Positions 51,582 through 60,133 of a stretch of 64,000 nucleotides of DNA are shown in pieces. The notes below the pieces were generated by a model, which did not search any database, was not told the origin of the DNA, and was given only the letters and a program-made list of their open reading frames with translations. The DNA is from JOPF133 sp052144935 (GTDB taxonomy: Bacteria; Acidobacteriota; Terriglobia; Bryobacterales; Bryobacteraceae): contig JBKQPR010000254.1 of NCBI GenBank assembly GCA_052144935.1, forward strand, positions 3,074 through 67,073, given 5' to 3'. Each line of letters begins with the position of its first letter. The stretch's first letter is position 1. Made by a program: the position numbers and the translations under genes.

Positions 51582-51890
51582 ATGCCCTATATCAACTGGC
51601 GCTCCCTTCCACGAGAGGCCCGGGAACATTTAGAAGACCGACCGAGGATAAGGCTGAGGATAGGGCAATTGTTCAAGGCCGATCTGCTGAAGCTCATGGA
51701 ATGGATTCGCAGTAACCCGGAAGTGCCGGATGGGGTATGGTGCAAAGACTTCGGCGGCTTCAAGTTGGTGGGGCACGGAGCGACACCGGGCACGTTTCTT
51801 GAAGAGAACCAGCCGTGCCACATTCTGAACAGTTTCGTAACAATGGGATGCGCAATGCTCGAATCGCCCGAAACGCTACACTGGCAATGA
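51582..51890 (+). CDS. Hypothetical 102-residue protein
   Basis: ATG three bases after the stop of the upstream remnant. The sequence INWRSLPREAREHLEDRPRI and WIRSNPEVPDGVWCKDFGGF then KLVGHGATPGTFL looks like genuine folded protein of a small family whose members end soon after GTFL. The last 25 residues may be run-on. Its stop overlaps the next gene's ATG (ATGA, 51887-51890). Probably the surviving half of a two-gene cassette; could be non-functional. Confidence 0.5.
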   Translation: MPYINWRSLPREAREHLEDRPRIRLRIGQLFKADLLKLMEWIRSNPEVPDGVWCKDFGGFKLVGHGATPGTFLEENQPCHILNSFVTMGCAMLESPETLHWQ

Positions 51891-53062
51891 TGAGAATTGA
51901 AACCCGCGCCGTCCACGCCGGCCGCCGTATCGACCCAGCGACCGGCGCCGTCACTCCGCCCATCCACCTCTCGACCACCTTCGAGCGCAGCCCCGATGGC
52001 CAATACCCGCTCGGCTTCAGCTACTCGCGCGAGGGCAACCCCAACCGCGCCGCCCTGGAAGCCTGCCTGGCGGAGATCGAAGGCGGCACGGAAGCCCTGG
52101 TCTTCTCCTCCGGCCTGGCGGTGGCTACGGCCCTCGTCCAGGGACTGGAGCCGGGCGACCACCTGATCGCCCCAGACGACGTCTACTGGGGCCTGCGTAA
52201 AGTCATCGGCGGGGTTTTCGGCAAGTGGGGCCTGGAAACTTCCTACGTCGATATGACCGAGGCGGATGCCGTTCGCGCCGCCTTGCGCCCGCAGACGCGT
52301 CTCATCTGGACTGAAACCCCCTCCAACCCGCTCATGAAGATCACCAGCCTGGCCACCATCGCCCAGCTCGCGCGGGATGCCGGCTCCCACATCGTCACGG
52401 TTTGCGACGGCACTTTCGCCACCCCCGTCCTGCAACATCCTCTGGACTGCGGCATCGACATGGTGACCCACTCCACCACCAAATACCTCAGCGGCCACAG
52501 CGACGTGGTGGGCGGCGCGCTCATCACGCGTCACGGCAATTACCTGTTCGAGCGCGCCCGCGCCTCGCAGCGCTATGGCGGCGCGGTCCCCTCGCCATTC
52601 GATTGCTGGCTATCGCTGCGCGGCATCGATACGCTGCCCTATCGCGTGCGGGCCCACTCGGAAAACGCCCTGCGGGTGGCCCGGTTCCTGGCCAGCCATG
52701 CGGCCGTCGAAGCGGTGCATTATCCGGGCCTGCCCGATCACCCCGGCCACGCCATCGCCGCGGGCCAGATGTCGGCATTCGGAGGCATGTTGTCGTTTCA
52801 GGTGCGGGGCGGCCGCGAAACCGCGATGGCCGTGGCGGCGCGCTGCCGTCTCTTCATCCGCGCCACCAGCCTGGGCGGCGCTCACAGCCTGATCGAGCAC
52901 CGCGCCTCGGTCGAAGGCCCCCAAACCCGCACGCCGCAGAATCTGCTGCGTTTGTCCGTGGGGCTGGAGCACCCGGACGATCTCATCGAGGACCTCGCGC
53001 AGGCCCTGGCCGGCGTAAGCGCCCACACGAATGTGGGCGGACCCAGGGGGTACCCCGGCTGA
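51887..53062 (+). CDS. Trans-sulfuration family PLP enzyme (cystathionine gamma-synthase/lyase type)
   Basis: PLP-dependent enzyme of 391 residues. Start region MMRIETRAVHAG, with ATG 51887 or 51890. The family signatures are THSTTKYLSGHSDVVGG with the PLP Lys near residue 197, SGLAVATALVQ phosphate-binding loop, and the C-terminal SLGGAHSLIEHRAS and LLRLSVGLEHPDDLIEDL. It could be cystathionine gamma-synthase, a gamma/beta-lyase or O-acetylhomoserine sulfhydrylase; motifs alone do not separate them. The C-terminus is extended by about 15 residues into a repeat region. Confidence 0.92.
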   Translation: MMRIETRAVHAGRRIDPATGAVTPPIHLSTTFERSPDGQYPLGFSYSREGNPNRAALEACLAEIEGGTEALVFSSGLAVATALVQGLEPGDHLIAPDDVYWGLRKVIGGVFGKWGLETSYVDMTEADAVRAALRPQTRLIWTETPSNPLMKITSLATIAQLARDAGSHIVTVCDGTFATPVLQHPLDCGIDMVTHSTTKYLSGHSDVVGGALITRHGNYLFERARASQRYGGAVPSPFDCWLSLRGIDTLPYRVRAHSENALRVARFLASHAAVEAVHYPGLPDHPGHAIAAGQMSAFGGMLSFQVRGGRETAMAVAARCRLFIRATSLGGAHSLIEHRASVEGPQTRTPQNLLRLSVGLEHPDDLIEDLAQALAGVSAHTNVGGPRGYPG

Positions 53063-53428
53063 GAGCCTGCGCCACGGTGCGTGCGGGGCAGATCACACCA
53101 AAGCGGGGCGCCCTCTGGGGCGCTGCCCCACGGGTGGCCTCGGAATGGCCAATTTCCAGTGGCCGCCTGAAGGCCGCCCCAAGGCCGCCCAGGCTGAGTT
53201 TCCGGACTGGTCCCGGCCGTTGTAAATTTTCGCCCGCGCCGGTGGCCGCCACGGCGGATACTCCGAAACCTTTTGACTTCCCCGGTGCGATTTGGTGTAA
53301 ACTGGATCTGACGTATCATACGCTTGTTTCGGAATTTCTCCAATTCGCCGTTCGCCCAGAGATTTGCATGGGGCCTCCTGCCCCGGTTTGCTTGCCTTCG
53401 CAATCCAGAGTTCAACGCATAACCAAGA
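53063..53428. repeat. Intergenic tract with dispersed repeat family C (copy 1) and the infC leader
   Basis: The first 100 bases (GAGCCTGCGCCACGG, then CTGCCCCACGGGTGGCCTCGG and AATGGCCAAT) closely match 63757-63850 with a few substitutions. The remainder, up to the infC start, is less GC-rich and presumably holds its promoter. No gene. Confidence 0.65.
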
Positions 53429-54010
53429 ATGTATCCTAGAAACTTTCCTCCTCGCAGGCAGAATCGCAGAGAGAACGTGAACGAATCGATCCGCGCACGC
53501 GAAGTGCGCGCGGTCTTCCCCGACGGCACCACCGAGGTGATGCCCACTTCGGTGGCTCTGCGCAAGGCCCAGGAATTGGGCCTCGACCTGGTGCTGGTGG
53601 CGCCCACGGCCGTTCCTCCGGTCGCCAAAGCCGTGGATTTCGGTCACTACCAGTACGAGCAGAAAAAAAAACAGCACGACGCTAAGAAGAAGCAGCACGT
53701 GGTGCAGGTGAAGGAACTCAAGTTCCGGCCCAACACCGACGATCACGATTACGATTTCAAGAAGAATCACGCCATCCGCTTTTTGCAGGAGGGCAACCGC
53801 GTCAAGGCCGTAGTGCAGTTCCGCGGCCGTGAAATCGCCCACGCCGATCTCGGCAAGAAGCTGTTAATGCGTTTCGCCGGTGACCTGACGACCTACGGTT
53901 CGGTGGAAGGTGTGCCGAGGCTGGAGGGGCGCAACGCCCACATCCTCATCAGCCCCGTGAAGGCGGCAGGGAAACCCGCCGGCCCGGAAAAGCCCCCGGC
54001 GCAGCCGTAG
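53429..54010 (+). CDS. infC: Translation initiation factor IF-3
   Basis: IF-3, 193 residues, binds the 30S subunit and proofreads initiator tRNA pairing. The N-domain starts VNESIRAREVRAVFPDG; the linker is YEQKKKQHDAKKKQH; the C-domain is VKELKFRPNTDDHDYDFKKN and VKAVVQFRGREIAH. ATG 53429 gives a 16-residue basic leader; GTG 53477 is another possible start. The linker is encoded over a run of nine A (53663-53671), rare in this GC-rich DNA. rpmI and rplT, usually next, are absent; the following genes are on the other strand. Confidence 0.96.
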   Translation: MYPRNFPPRRQNRRENVNESIRAREVRAVFPDGTTEVMPTSVALRKAQELGLDLVLVAPTAVPPVAKAVDFGHYQYEQKKKQHDAKKKQHVVQVKELKFRPNTDDHDYDFKKNHAIRFLQEGNRVKAVVQFRGREIAHADLGKKLLMRFAGDLTTYGSVEGVPRLEGRNAHILISPVKAAGKPAGPEKPPAQP

Positions 54011-54015
54011 GCGGG

Positions 54016-54060
54016 ACTTGGCCGGTTCGCGCCAGGCGAGCCGCGACCGTCAGAGGCCGT
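54016..54060. repeat. Dispersed palindromic repeat, family A copy 4 (partial)
   Basis: GGTTCGCGCCAGGCGAGCCGCGACCGTCAGAGG, split here as GGTTCGCGCCAGGCGAGCC and GCGACCGTCAGAGG, resembles the right half of copies 1-3. It follows the infC stop. Confidence 0.5.
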
Positions 54061-54151
54061 GAAAAACCAGGGCAAGCTTATCTGTGCCCCCATTTGTTTC
54101 CAATGGCTAACAAGGGCGATTTTCGAGGTTTTTGGGGGCACTCTTTTGTGC

Positions 54152-54201
54152 AAACCGGCCCGGCCGGCGGCCCTGCTCAAACCGGCCCGGCCGGCGGCCC
54201 T
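54152..54201. repeat. Tandem duplication, 27-base period
   Basis: The 23-base unit starting AAACCGGCCCGGCCGG occurs twice (54152-54174 and 54179-54201) with four bases between. It lies between infC and the convergent hypothetical gene. Confidence 0.8.
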
Positions 54202-55031
54202 TACCGGCCCGTCCCCGGTCCGTTCCGAGGCGGCCGTGTGGACTCGCTGATCTTATAATCCGCCGGCACTTGGAATAGGGCGGCGACCGGTTCGGCCCGG
54301 CTGAGATTGCCCATGTGGAACGAAGATTCGCCCGTGCGCGGGTCGCTTCGCTTCGACATCACCACCGCCTGCAGATCGGCAGAATACCAGGATTCCGTGA
54401 CAATCTGAATGGGCTGCTCGTTGCCGATCTGCCCGGCCGGAATCGTGTATGTGGTGCGGGTGCCGTCGGCCGGCACGCCCTCCACCGTCTGGCGGCCCAG
54501 CGACTCGGTTTTCACGTTCTGGTTGGAGTGGCTGCGCCCGCCTGGCGGCGGACTCCCCGCGGGTCTCGTCTGGTTGGCGCGTCCCCCCGGCCGCGTCCAC
54601 GACGATCGGGTCGCCGTGCGGTCATTGGCGCTGAGAGCGTAGTTCACCCCGGCAACCGGGTCGTTGATGAAAATCACCGCCGACAGATGGGAATTGGGCG
54701 CCAGGCTGTTTAACGAATTGAGCGACGGCTCGCGGCGGGTCCGTCCCTCCGAGTCGCGGTAGGCGCGGGCCGTGGTGGTCTGATGGATACGGTTACCGTC
54801 CGGCAGCGTTTGGGTGGTTTCCGTCACCAGATCGGCCGAGTACGGCGCGTTCTTCACTAACCGGCCCGGCATGCCGGCTTCCGCGCCCAGAAGGCGAGCG
54901 CCCGGGCCTTGAAAAGCTGGATTGGATCCCGCACCGAATGGTCCCCGCCCTCGTCCGCGCCCCGGACCGGGGTCCTGGGCGCTTGCCACGAACCCCAGAA
55001 CCATCAACACCCCGATCATTCGCATTCGCAT
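54201..55031 (-). CDS. Secreted hypothetical protein upstream-associated with ECF sigma genes
   Basis: A 276-residue protein from ATG 55031, preceded by AAGGAGTAGGAAG. Signal peptide MRMRMIGVLMVLGFVASAQ. A Gly/Arg/Pro-rich segment is followed by a beta-rich domain: VTETTQTLPDGNRIHQTTTA, RAYRDSEGRTRREPSLNSLN, and later QTVEGVPADGTRTTYTIPAG and MSKRSDPRTGESSFHMGNLS. This set of turns is shared by many acidobacterial secreted proteins placed beside sigma/anti-sigma genes. Function unknown. Same strand and order as the anti-sigma and sigma genes, so possibly part of their operon. Confidence 0.7.
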   Translation of the reverse strand: MRMRMIGVLMVLGFVASAQDPGPGRGRGRGPFGAGSNPAFQGPGARLLGAEAGMPGRLVKNAPYSADLVTETTQTLPDGNRIHQTTTARAYRDSEGRTRREPSLNSLNSLAPNSHLSAVIFINDPVAGVNYALSANDRTATRSSWTRPGGRANQTRPAGSPPPGGRSHSNQNVKTESLGRQTVEGVPADGTRTTYTIPAGQIGNEQPIQIVTESWYSADLQAVVMSKRSDPRTGESSFHMGNLSRAEPVAALFQVPADYKISESTRPPRNGPGTGR

Positions 55032-55087
55032 CTTCCTACTCCTTCGAACAAATCCCACAGGCCCATTCGCTGGCGCCTGAATACCCG

Positions 55088-55726
55088 TTAGAACGTTTCA
55101 TCCAGGAATCGTACCGCGCGGGCCACACCATCGGGGCCGAACATCACCTCGGCCTGTACCGGTTCGGCCGCCCGTTCCGGACTTACCTCAAACCCCAGCG
55201 CGATCATGGCGGAGCGCGGCACTTCCACCGTCACCAGGTCGCCCTGCTCGCTGGGGGCGAGTTGCTCGACGTTGGGCAGCGGAACGAAGCCAGCTTCCAG
55301 ACCGGTGGCCTCGAACCCTCCGGCCCCATCCGGGATTTCCTGCAAGGCAGCCAAAATTAAGGCGTTGGCGGGAACCCGCTTGGGAGCGGCCGTTTGCGGC
55401 TCGCGAACCCTTACCAGGGAAAACGCCAGGGCCAGCACCGCCGCGGCGGCAGTCGCCCAGGTCAGCGCCCCGATCCAGGGAGGGGTACGCCGAACCCTGG
55501 CCAGACCCGCCTGCGCACGAAACGCGCCCACCAGCCGTCCCTCCAGCCGGGCAGGCGCCTCCATGCGACTCCATTCCGCAGCCACCTGGCGCAGCCCGGC
55601 AGCCACGTGCTGCTGGCGGGCCCAGGCGGAGGCGCAGGCCGGGCATTCGCTCAAATGAGCCGAAAATCCGGCGCCGGGAGGGCGCGAACTTTCCGGGGCC
55701 TGGTTCCAAAACTCCTGGCAATTCAT
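55088..55726 (-). CDS. Membrane anti-sigma factor with zinc-binding N-terminus
   Basis: A 212-residue protein from ATG 55726, preceded by GAGGAG. The N-terminal part carries HLSECPACASAW, the HxxxCxxC zinc anti-sigma motif, with an early Cys (MNCQEFW). One transmembrane helix lies near residues 88-108 (WIGALTWATAAAAVLALAF). The outer C-terminal domain has about 100 residues. It should hold the ECF sigma factor at the membrane until a signal arrives. Start overlaps the sigma gene stop by four bases. Confidence 0.85.
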   Translation of the reverse strand: MNCQEFWNQAPESSRPPGAGFSAHLSECPACASAWARQQHVAAGLRQVAAEWSRMEAPARLEGRLVGAFRAQAGLARVRRTPPWIGALTWATAAAAVLALAFSLVRVREPQTAAPKRVPANALILAALQEIPDGAGGFEATGLEAGFVPLPNVEQLAPSEQGDLVTVEVPRSAMIALGFEVSPERAAEPVQAEVMFGPDGVARAVRFLDETF

Positions 55727-56337
55727 ATAAAACTCCTCAACGGCTTCCAAGTTCCCAGAACGGTCCGGGAACTCTTTTCCGGGGTCAACTTCTCCAACAG
55801 CAGAGCGCGTGCCCGATGCAGCCGGCTTCTGACCGTGCCGATCGGGCATCCCAAAGCCACCGCCGCGTCCGCATAATCCAGTTCTTCCAAGTCGCACAGT
55901 ACCACCACTTCGCGATACCGGCGCGGCAACGCCAGCACGGCCCGCCGCAGCGCTTCCAGGGTCTCCTTGCGGGTCAGATCCACCAGCGGGTTATCGGCGG
56001 CCGCCAACTCCGGCCGGAGGGTCTCGTCCCCGTGCGATTCCAGCGGCATGTCGGGACGGCCCCGTTCCAGATAGCGCAGCACCAGCTTCCGTGCGATTCC
56101 GAACAAATAGGCGGAAAGCGAACCGCGCTCCGGATCGAACCCGCAATCCTCGCGAATCAGGGCCAGGAACACCTCCTGGGTAACATCCTCGGCGGTGGGC
56201 GCCGATCCGCTCATGTGCATGGCAAAGCGGTAGATCGCGCCTTGCCGCCGCCGGTACAGGCTTACAAATGCCTGCTCGTCCCCATGGCGCATGCGCATCA
56301 ACAGTTCAACGTCCGTGTCGGGCGCAGGGATCGTCAT
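55723..56337 (-). CDS. ECF-type RNA polymerase sigma factor
   Basis: Sigma factor of 204 residues with regions 2 and 4 only. Region 2: AFVSLYRRRQGAIYRFAMHM, AEDVTQEVFLALIR, and the -10-reading helix GSLSAYLFGIARKLVL. Region 4: LPRRYREVVVLCDLEELDYA, then IGTVRSRLHRARALL for -35 recognition. Encoded directly before its anti-sigma (ATGA overlap). A GGAAC motif lies upstream at 56374-56378 on the minus strand, a possible autoregulatory -35, but no matching -10 is clear. Confidence 0.95.
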   Translation of the reverse strand: MTIPAPDTDVELLMRMRHGDEQAFVSLYRRRQGAIYRFAMHMSGSAPTAEDVTQEVFLALIREDCGFDPERGSLSAYLFGIARKLVLRYLERGRPDMPLESHGDETLRPELAAADNPLVDLTRKETLEALRRAVLALPRRYREVVVLCDLEELDYADAAVALGCPIGTVRSRLHRARALLLEKLTPEKSSRTVLGTWKPLRSFI

Positions 56338-56445
56338 CGGCTCCTAATAATCATTGCTCCGATGTGGGCAAAGGTTCCACGAATCGAATACTATAGATCT
56401 GATTGGCCCTGTAAGCCAACCTGCGGTAGCCGCGGGTAACCTTTT

Positions 56446-56470
56446 GGAACTTTACGGCTCTTCAGCGTGT
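56446..56470 (+). promoter_or_regulatory. Candidate ECF-sigma promoter of the PAS-LuxR gene
   Basis: GGAAC (56446-56450) followed after 15 bases by CGTGT (56466-56470) resembles the general ECF consensus GGAAC-N16-CGT. It ends 22 bases before the regulator's ATG. Confidence 0.4.
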
Positions 56471-56492
56471 TAACTATTATCTCCAAATCCGG

Positions 56493-57191
56493 ATGATGGG
56501 ATTGCGAATGTCGCCTGGCAAAGAATTGGAAGAGATCGGGTCCCTGCGCGAACGGCTCGCCGAGCTGGAAGCGCAACTGTATCGCCACAAACAGGCGAGC
56601 GAGTCGCGTTTTTCCATGCTGGCGGACGCCGCGCCGGTGATGATCTGGATGTCCGGCGCGGACTCTTTGTGCACCTATTTCAACCGCGCCTGGCTGGAGT
56701 TTCGCGGACGGCGGGCGGCTGAAGAATTGGGCCACGGATGGTGGGAAGGCGCTCATCCGGAGGACCGCAACCAAATGGTCGAGCACTACTTGAAGAACTT
56801 CACCGCGCGGCTGGCCTTCCGCATCGAGTATCGCTTGCTGCGCGCCGACGGGGTCTACAATTGGGTGGAGCAGGTCGGCACACCGCGCCACGACGAGAGC
56901 GGCCTGTTTTGCGGCTTTATAGGCACCGCCGTGGATATCAACGATCGGAAGCGGCAGATCTTCACGCCCGACGAGGACGCCGTCCGCCTGGTTTTTGCCT
57001 TGACTGAGCGGGAACGCCAGGTGCTGGTGCTGATCGCCAGTGGCAAGTCCACCAAGGAAACCGCCACGCAATTAGGCATCAGTTACAAGACCGCGGACTC
57101 GCATCGCAGCCGGATTCTCGAGAAACTGGGAATCCACGAGACCGCCACCATGGTGCGTTACGCGATCCGATCGGGTTTGATCGAACCGTGA
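56493..57191 (+). CDS. PAS domain-LuxR type transcriptional regulator
   Basis: A 232-residue regulator: coiled-coil start (ELEEIGSLRERLAELEAQLY), a PAS domain about 40-150 (MLADAAPVMIWMSGADSLCT, RIEYRLLRADGVYNWVEQVG), then a LuxR-type helix-turn-helix from about 170 (LTERERQVLVLIASGKSTKE, ILEKLGIHETATMVRY). There is no phosphoreceiver domain, so it senses a ligand, redox state or partner through PAS. Divergent from the ECF sigma gene and probably within its regulon if the GGAAC motif is used. Confidence 0.88.
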   Translation: MMGLRMSPGKELEEIGSLRERLAELEAQLYRHKQASESRFSMLADAAPVMIWMSGADSLCTYFNRAWLEFRGRRAAEELGHGWWEGAHPEDRNQMVEHYLKNFTARLAFRIEYRLLRADGVYNWVEQVGTPRHDESGLFCGFIGTAVDINDRKRQIFTPDEDAVRLVFALTERERQVLVLIASGKSTKETATQLGISYKTADSHRSRILEKLGIHETATMVRYAIRSGLIEP

Positions 57192-57206
57192 AACGCCCAT
57201 GCGAAG

Positions 57207-57233
57207 GTGAGGCAGGCGAATCGCCTGCCCTAC
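57207..57233. repeat. Dispersed palindromic repeat, family B, near-perfect copy between convergent genes
   Basis: GTGAGGCAGGCGA / TCGCCTGCCCTAC around one A. It fills the 45-base gap between the PAS-LuxR stop (57191) and the GH3 stop (57237), where it could serve as a bidirectional terminator although it lacks T-runs. Confidence 0.75.
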
Positions 57234-57236
57234 CGC

Positions 57237-59585
57237 TCAGTTGCCGATTTCGACCGGCTGCGACAGCGGCAAGCTCGCGGACGAACCTCCGGCACAGATC
57301 TTGTAACCGCCGCCCGAGACCTCAAAGCGGTCATTGGCCTCGTTGAATATCGAAAGGTACAGCGGATCGATGGCGATGTTGACGGTCTTGCTCTCACCCG
57401 CGGCCAACTCCACCTTCTGCCAGCCGATCAGCCGCTTGGGCGGCTCGCCGGTCGACGCGGGAAGCGTCGCATAGACCTCCGCGATTTCCTTGCCCGCGCG
57501 CTTGCCGGTATTCTTCACGCTGAAGGATACGGTCAGGTTGTGGCCCGCGGCCGCGGCGTGCAGCCCGGAGTATGCATAAGTGGTGTAGGCGAGGCCACTG
57601 CCAAATGCGAATAGCGGCTCTCTGTGCTCGGCATCGTACCACTTGTAGCCGACTTCGAGCTTCTCGGTGTAAGGCACGTCGAATGGCGCCATCCCACCTC
57701 GGCCACCGCCCGCGCCGCGGCCGCCCGGAGGAACGCCGCCCATGGCGGGCTGCGGCATCAGGTTCAGCCCCGCGATCTGCGGATGCGGCAGATCGTTATC
57801 GCTCTTCGCAAAGGTCACCGGCAGCTTGGCCGATGGGTTCACATCGCCAAACAGGATGTTGGCGATCGCCGGACCGCCGCCGATCCCGGGGAACCACGCT
57901 TCCAGAATGCCGCTCACCCGATCGGCCCACGGCATGGCCACCGGGCCGCCCGTCTCCGCCACCACGATGGTGTGCGGATTGGCCGCGGCCACCGCGCTCA
58001 CCAGATCGTCCTGCTTGTCGGGCAGCGAAAGGGTGGCCGCATCCCGCCCCTCGCTCATGGGCTGGTTGACGAACACGATGGCCACCTGCGAAGCCTTCGC
58101 CAGCGCTGCCGCCGCAGCCGGGTCGGCGCCGTCGTTGTACTCCACCTTGGCGCCCGGCGCCTTGACCCGGATATATTTCAGCGGCGACGAGGGGAAATAT
58201 TGCCCGCCCCGTCCACCGCCGAAACCGCCAAAGCCGCGCCCTCCGGCGGCTTGCTGGCCCTCGGGAGGCGGCGGTGGGGGCGCCGCGTTGCCGCCCGGCG
58301 GATCCACCTGTGCCGATCCGCCGCCTGAAAGCACGCCCACGTCGGCATGCGATCCGATCACCGCGATCGACCTCACCGCCGCGCTCAGAGGCAACTGGTT
58401 CCCCGAGTTCTTCAGTAGCACGATGGCTTCCTCGGCGATCTTCTGAGCGTCTTCCATGCCCTTGAAAACGTCCACCACGCGGTGTTGACTGGGCGGATTG
58501 TCCCACGCCCCCACCGCAAACAGGCTGCGCAGAATCCGGTGTACCGCATCGTTGACTCGTGCCACCGGGATGTCGCGGTCCTCCACCGCCTTCTTTAGCG
58601 CATCGCCGAAGAACCCGCTCCCGGGCTGTTCCTGGTCCAGCCCCGCCAGGATGGCCTTGGTGGTCGAATGCGTGCCGCCCCAGTCCGACATCACCCAGCC
58701 CTTGAATCCGAAATCCTTCTTCAGGACCCGGTTCAGCAGGTAGTCGTTTTCGCAATCCCAGTCGCCGTTGACCTTGTTATAGCCGCACATGAAGCCGGCG
58801 GCATCGGAAATCCTGTAGGCAATCTGGAACGCCAGCAGATCGGTCTCGCGCATCGAGCGCTGGTCCAGGATCGCGTTACCGATGTTGCGGCCGGTCTCCT
58901 GGTCGTTGAGCGCGTAATGCTTGATATCGCCCATGATCTGCTGCGACTGCACGCCTTTCATGAGCATTCCGACGGTGGTCCCCGCCAGGATCGGGTCCTC
59001 GCCGGCGTATTCAAAATTGCGCCCGTTGCGCGGCTCGCGGGTGATATTGACGCCGCCGCCGATCGACATGTTGTAGCCCTGGTCGCGCAGCTCCCTTCCG
59101 ATCACCTGGCCATACAGCAGCGCCAGCTCCGGGTTCCAAGTGGCCGCGGCGCCCAGCGCCGAGGGCAGCAGCGTGGAGTAACGGCTCTCCGCCGCGCCCC
59201 GCGTGACTCCCACCGCCGAATCCGCCATGTTGATATCCGGAATGCCCAGCCGCGGGATTCCGGGGACCCATCCGGCCCCGCCATTCGAGCGGCTGCCGGT
59301 GGGGACCGCGGGCGCCGGCGCTCCCCGTCCGCCCCCACTGCCGTGCAGAAGCTGGATCTTCTCATCCAAGGTCATGGCCTCGATCAACAGATCGGCGCGC
59401 TGGTCGGGCGACAGGCTCTTATCCGACCACGGACCCGTAACCGCCGGCGCTCCCCCGCGCCCGCCACGTCCGCCCTGGCCGCGGCCGCCGTCGGGAGGGC
59501 CCCCCTGGGCTTGCGCCGCAGCGGGCAGCAAAAGCCCTAACAGTCCGGCCGCGATGGCTAACCCGGCCTTGGATCGTTGCAGCAT
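57237..59585 (-). CDS. Glycoside hydrolase family 3 beta-glucosidase, secreted
   Basis: A 782-residue secreted GH3 enzyme. Signal peptide 1-26 (LLGLLLPAAAQAQ), then a Gly/Arg-rich spacer. The GH3 N-domain has GVNITREPRNGRNFEYAGED and the nucleophile Asp in VMSDWGGTHS (near residue 300). The C-domain has AIVLLKNSGNQLPL. A Gly-rich insertion (about 445-480) interrupts the C-domain. The fibronectin-III-like end has SFSVKNTGKRAGKEIAEVY. It would release glucose (or xylose) from plant oligosaccharides in the periplasm or outside. Confidence 0.94.
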   Translation of the reverse strand: MLQRSKAGLAIAAGLLGLLLPAAAQAQGGPPDGGRGQGGRGGRGGAPAVTGPWSDKSLSPDQRADLLIEAMTLDEKIQLLHGSGGGRGAPAPAVPTGSRSNGGAGWVPGIPRLGIPDINMADSAVGVTRGAAESRYSTLLPSALGAAATWNPELALLYGQVIGRELRDQGYNMSIGGGVNITREPRNGRNFEYAGEDPILAGTTVGMLMKGVQSQQIMGDIKHYALNDQETGRNIGNAILDQRSMRETDLLAFQIAYRISDAAGFMCGYNKVNGDWDCENDYLLNRVLKKDFGFKGWVMSDWGGTHSTTKAILAGLDQEQPGSGFFGDALKKAVEDRDIPVARVNDAVHRILRSLFAVGAWDNPPSQHRVVDVFKGMEDAQKIAEEAIVLLKNSGNQLPLSAAVRSIAVIGSHADVGVLSGGGSAQVDPPGGNAAPPPPPPEGQQAAGGRGFGGFGGGRGGQYFPSSPLKYIRVKAPGAKVEYNDGADPAAAAALAKASQVAIVFVNQPMSEGRDAATLSLPDKQDDLVSAVAAANPHTIVVAETGGPVAMPWADRVSGILEAWFPGIGGGPAIANILFGDVNPSAKLPVTFAKSDNDLPHPQIAGLNLMPQPAMGGVPPGGRGAGGGRGGMAPFDVPYTEKLEVGYKWYDAEHREPLFAFGSGLAYTTYAYSGLHAAAAGHNLTVSFSVKNTGKRAGKEIAEVYATLPASTGEPPKRLIGWQKVELAAGESKTVNIAIDPLYLSIFNEANDRFEVSGGGYKICAGGSSASLPLSQPVEIGN

Positions 59586-59605
59586 TTGAGTACTCCTTTA
59601 TCCTT

Positions 59606-60133
59606 TTATATAGAACCGCATATCATAACTCCGGGCGCGGAGGTGGGGCGCGCCAGGCGGTTGCGATGCTTTACGACAAGCGACACCAGGTATTCTTGCG
59701 CGATCTGTTCAGCTCTGATGGAGGGCCATATATCGAAGATCTTCTGGGCTGCCTCTACATGGGTGAGAGCATTGCTGGAGTCCAAGTCCTTCGTGAGGTC
59801 ATAATCCGCGAAGTGACGATCTTCCTGCAATTGGGCGAACCTGCGCGCAACGGACCGAAGATCTGTAACCACCCTTGGATCTTCTCCGGTAAAAGGAAAG
59901 TATCGCGTGCTCAAAAGTCGATTTGAGGCCGTCTTCATTATCCCGTGGTCATAGGCTCGGCCCAACGCAGGCCGCAGGGCGACGTTGTTCCAGTTGGAAG
60001 TCGATTCGGCAATCAGGAAGTGAAAGACCGCATAGTAGGCTGCTGAGACACTCCTGCGAAGGGCCGCTTGTGTGGGGGGCGCAGTATGAACCAGGCTCAG
60101 CGCCTGGCTTAGCAGATCGTCGTGGTAGGCCAT
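59606..60133 (-). CDS. HEPN-domain protein
   Basis: A 175-residue mostly helical protein. RRSVSAAYYAVFHFLIAEST near residues 26-45 is a typical HEPN opening, and LQEDRHFADYDL near 102-113 the second conserved part. The canonical Rx4-6H RNase motif is not formed, so catalysis is uncertain. About 20 residues after LVVKHR look like run-on. The gene abuts the stop of the small gene upstream (TGA immediately followed by ATG), so the two are one translational unit, possibly a toxin-antitoxin or defence pair. Confidence 0.7.
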   Translation of the reverse strand: MAYHDDLLSQALSLVHTAPPTQAALRRSVSAAYYAVFHFLIAESTSNWNNVALRPALGRAYDHGIMKTASNRLLSTRYFPFTGEDPRVVTDLRSVARRFAQLQEDRHFADYDLTKDLDSSNALTHVEAAQKIFDIWPSIRAEQIAQEYLVSLVVKHRNRLARPTSAPGVMICGSI

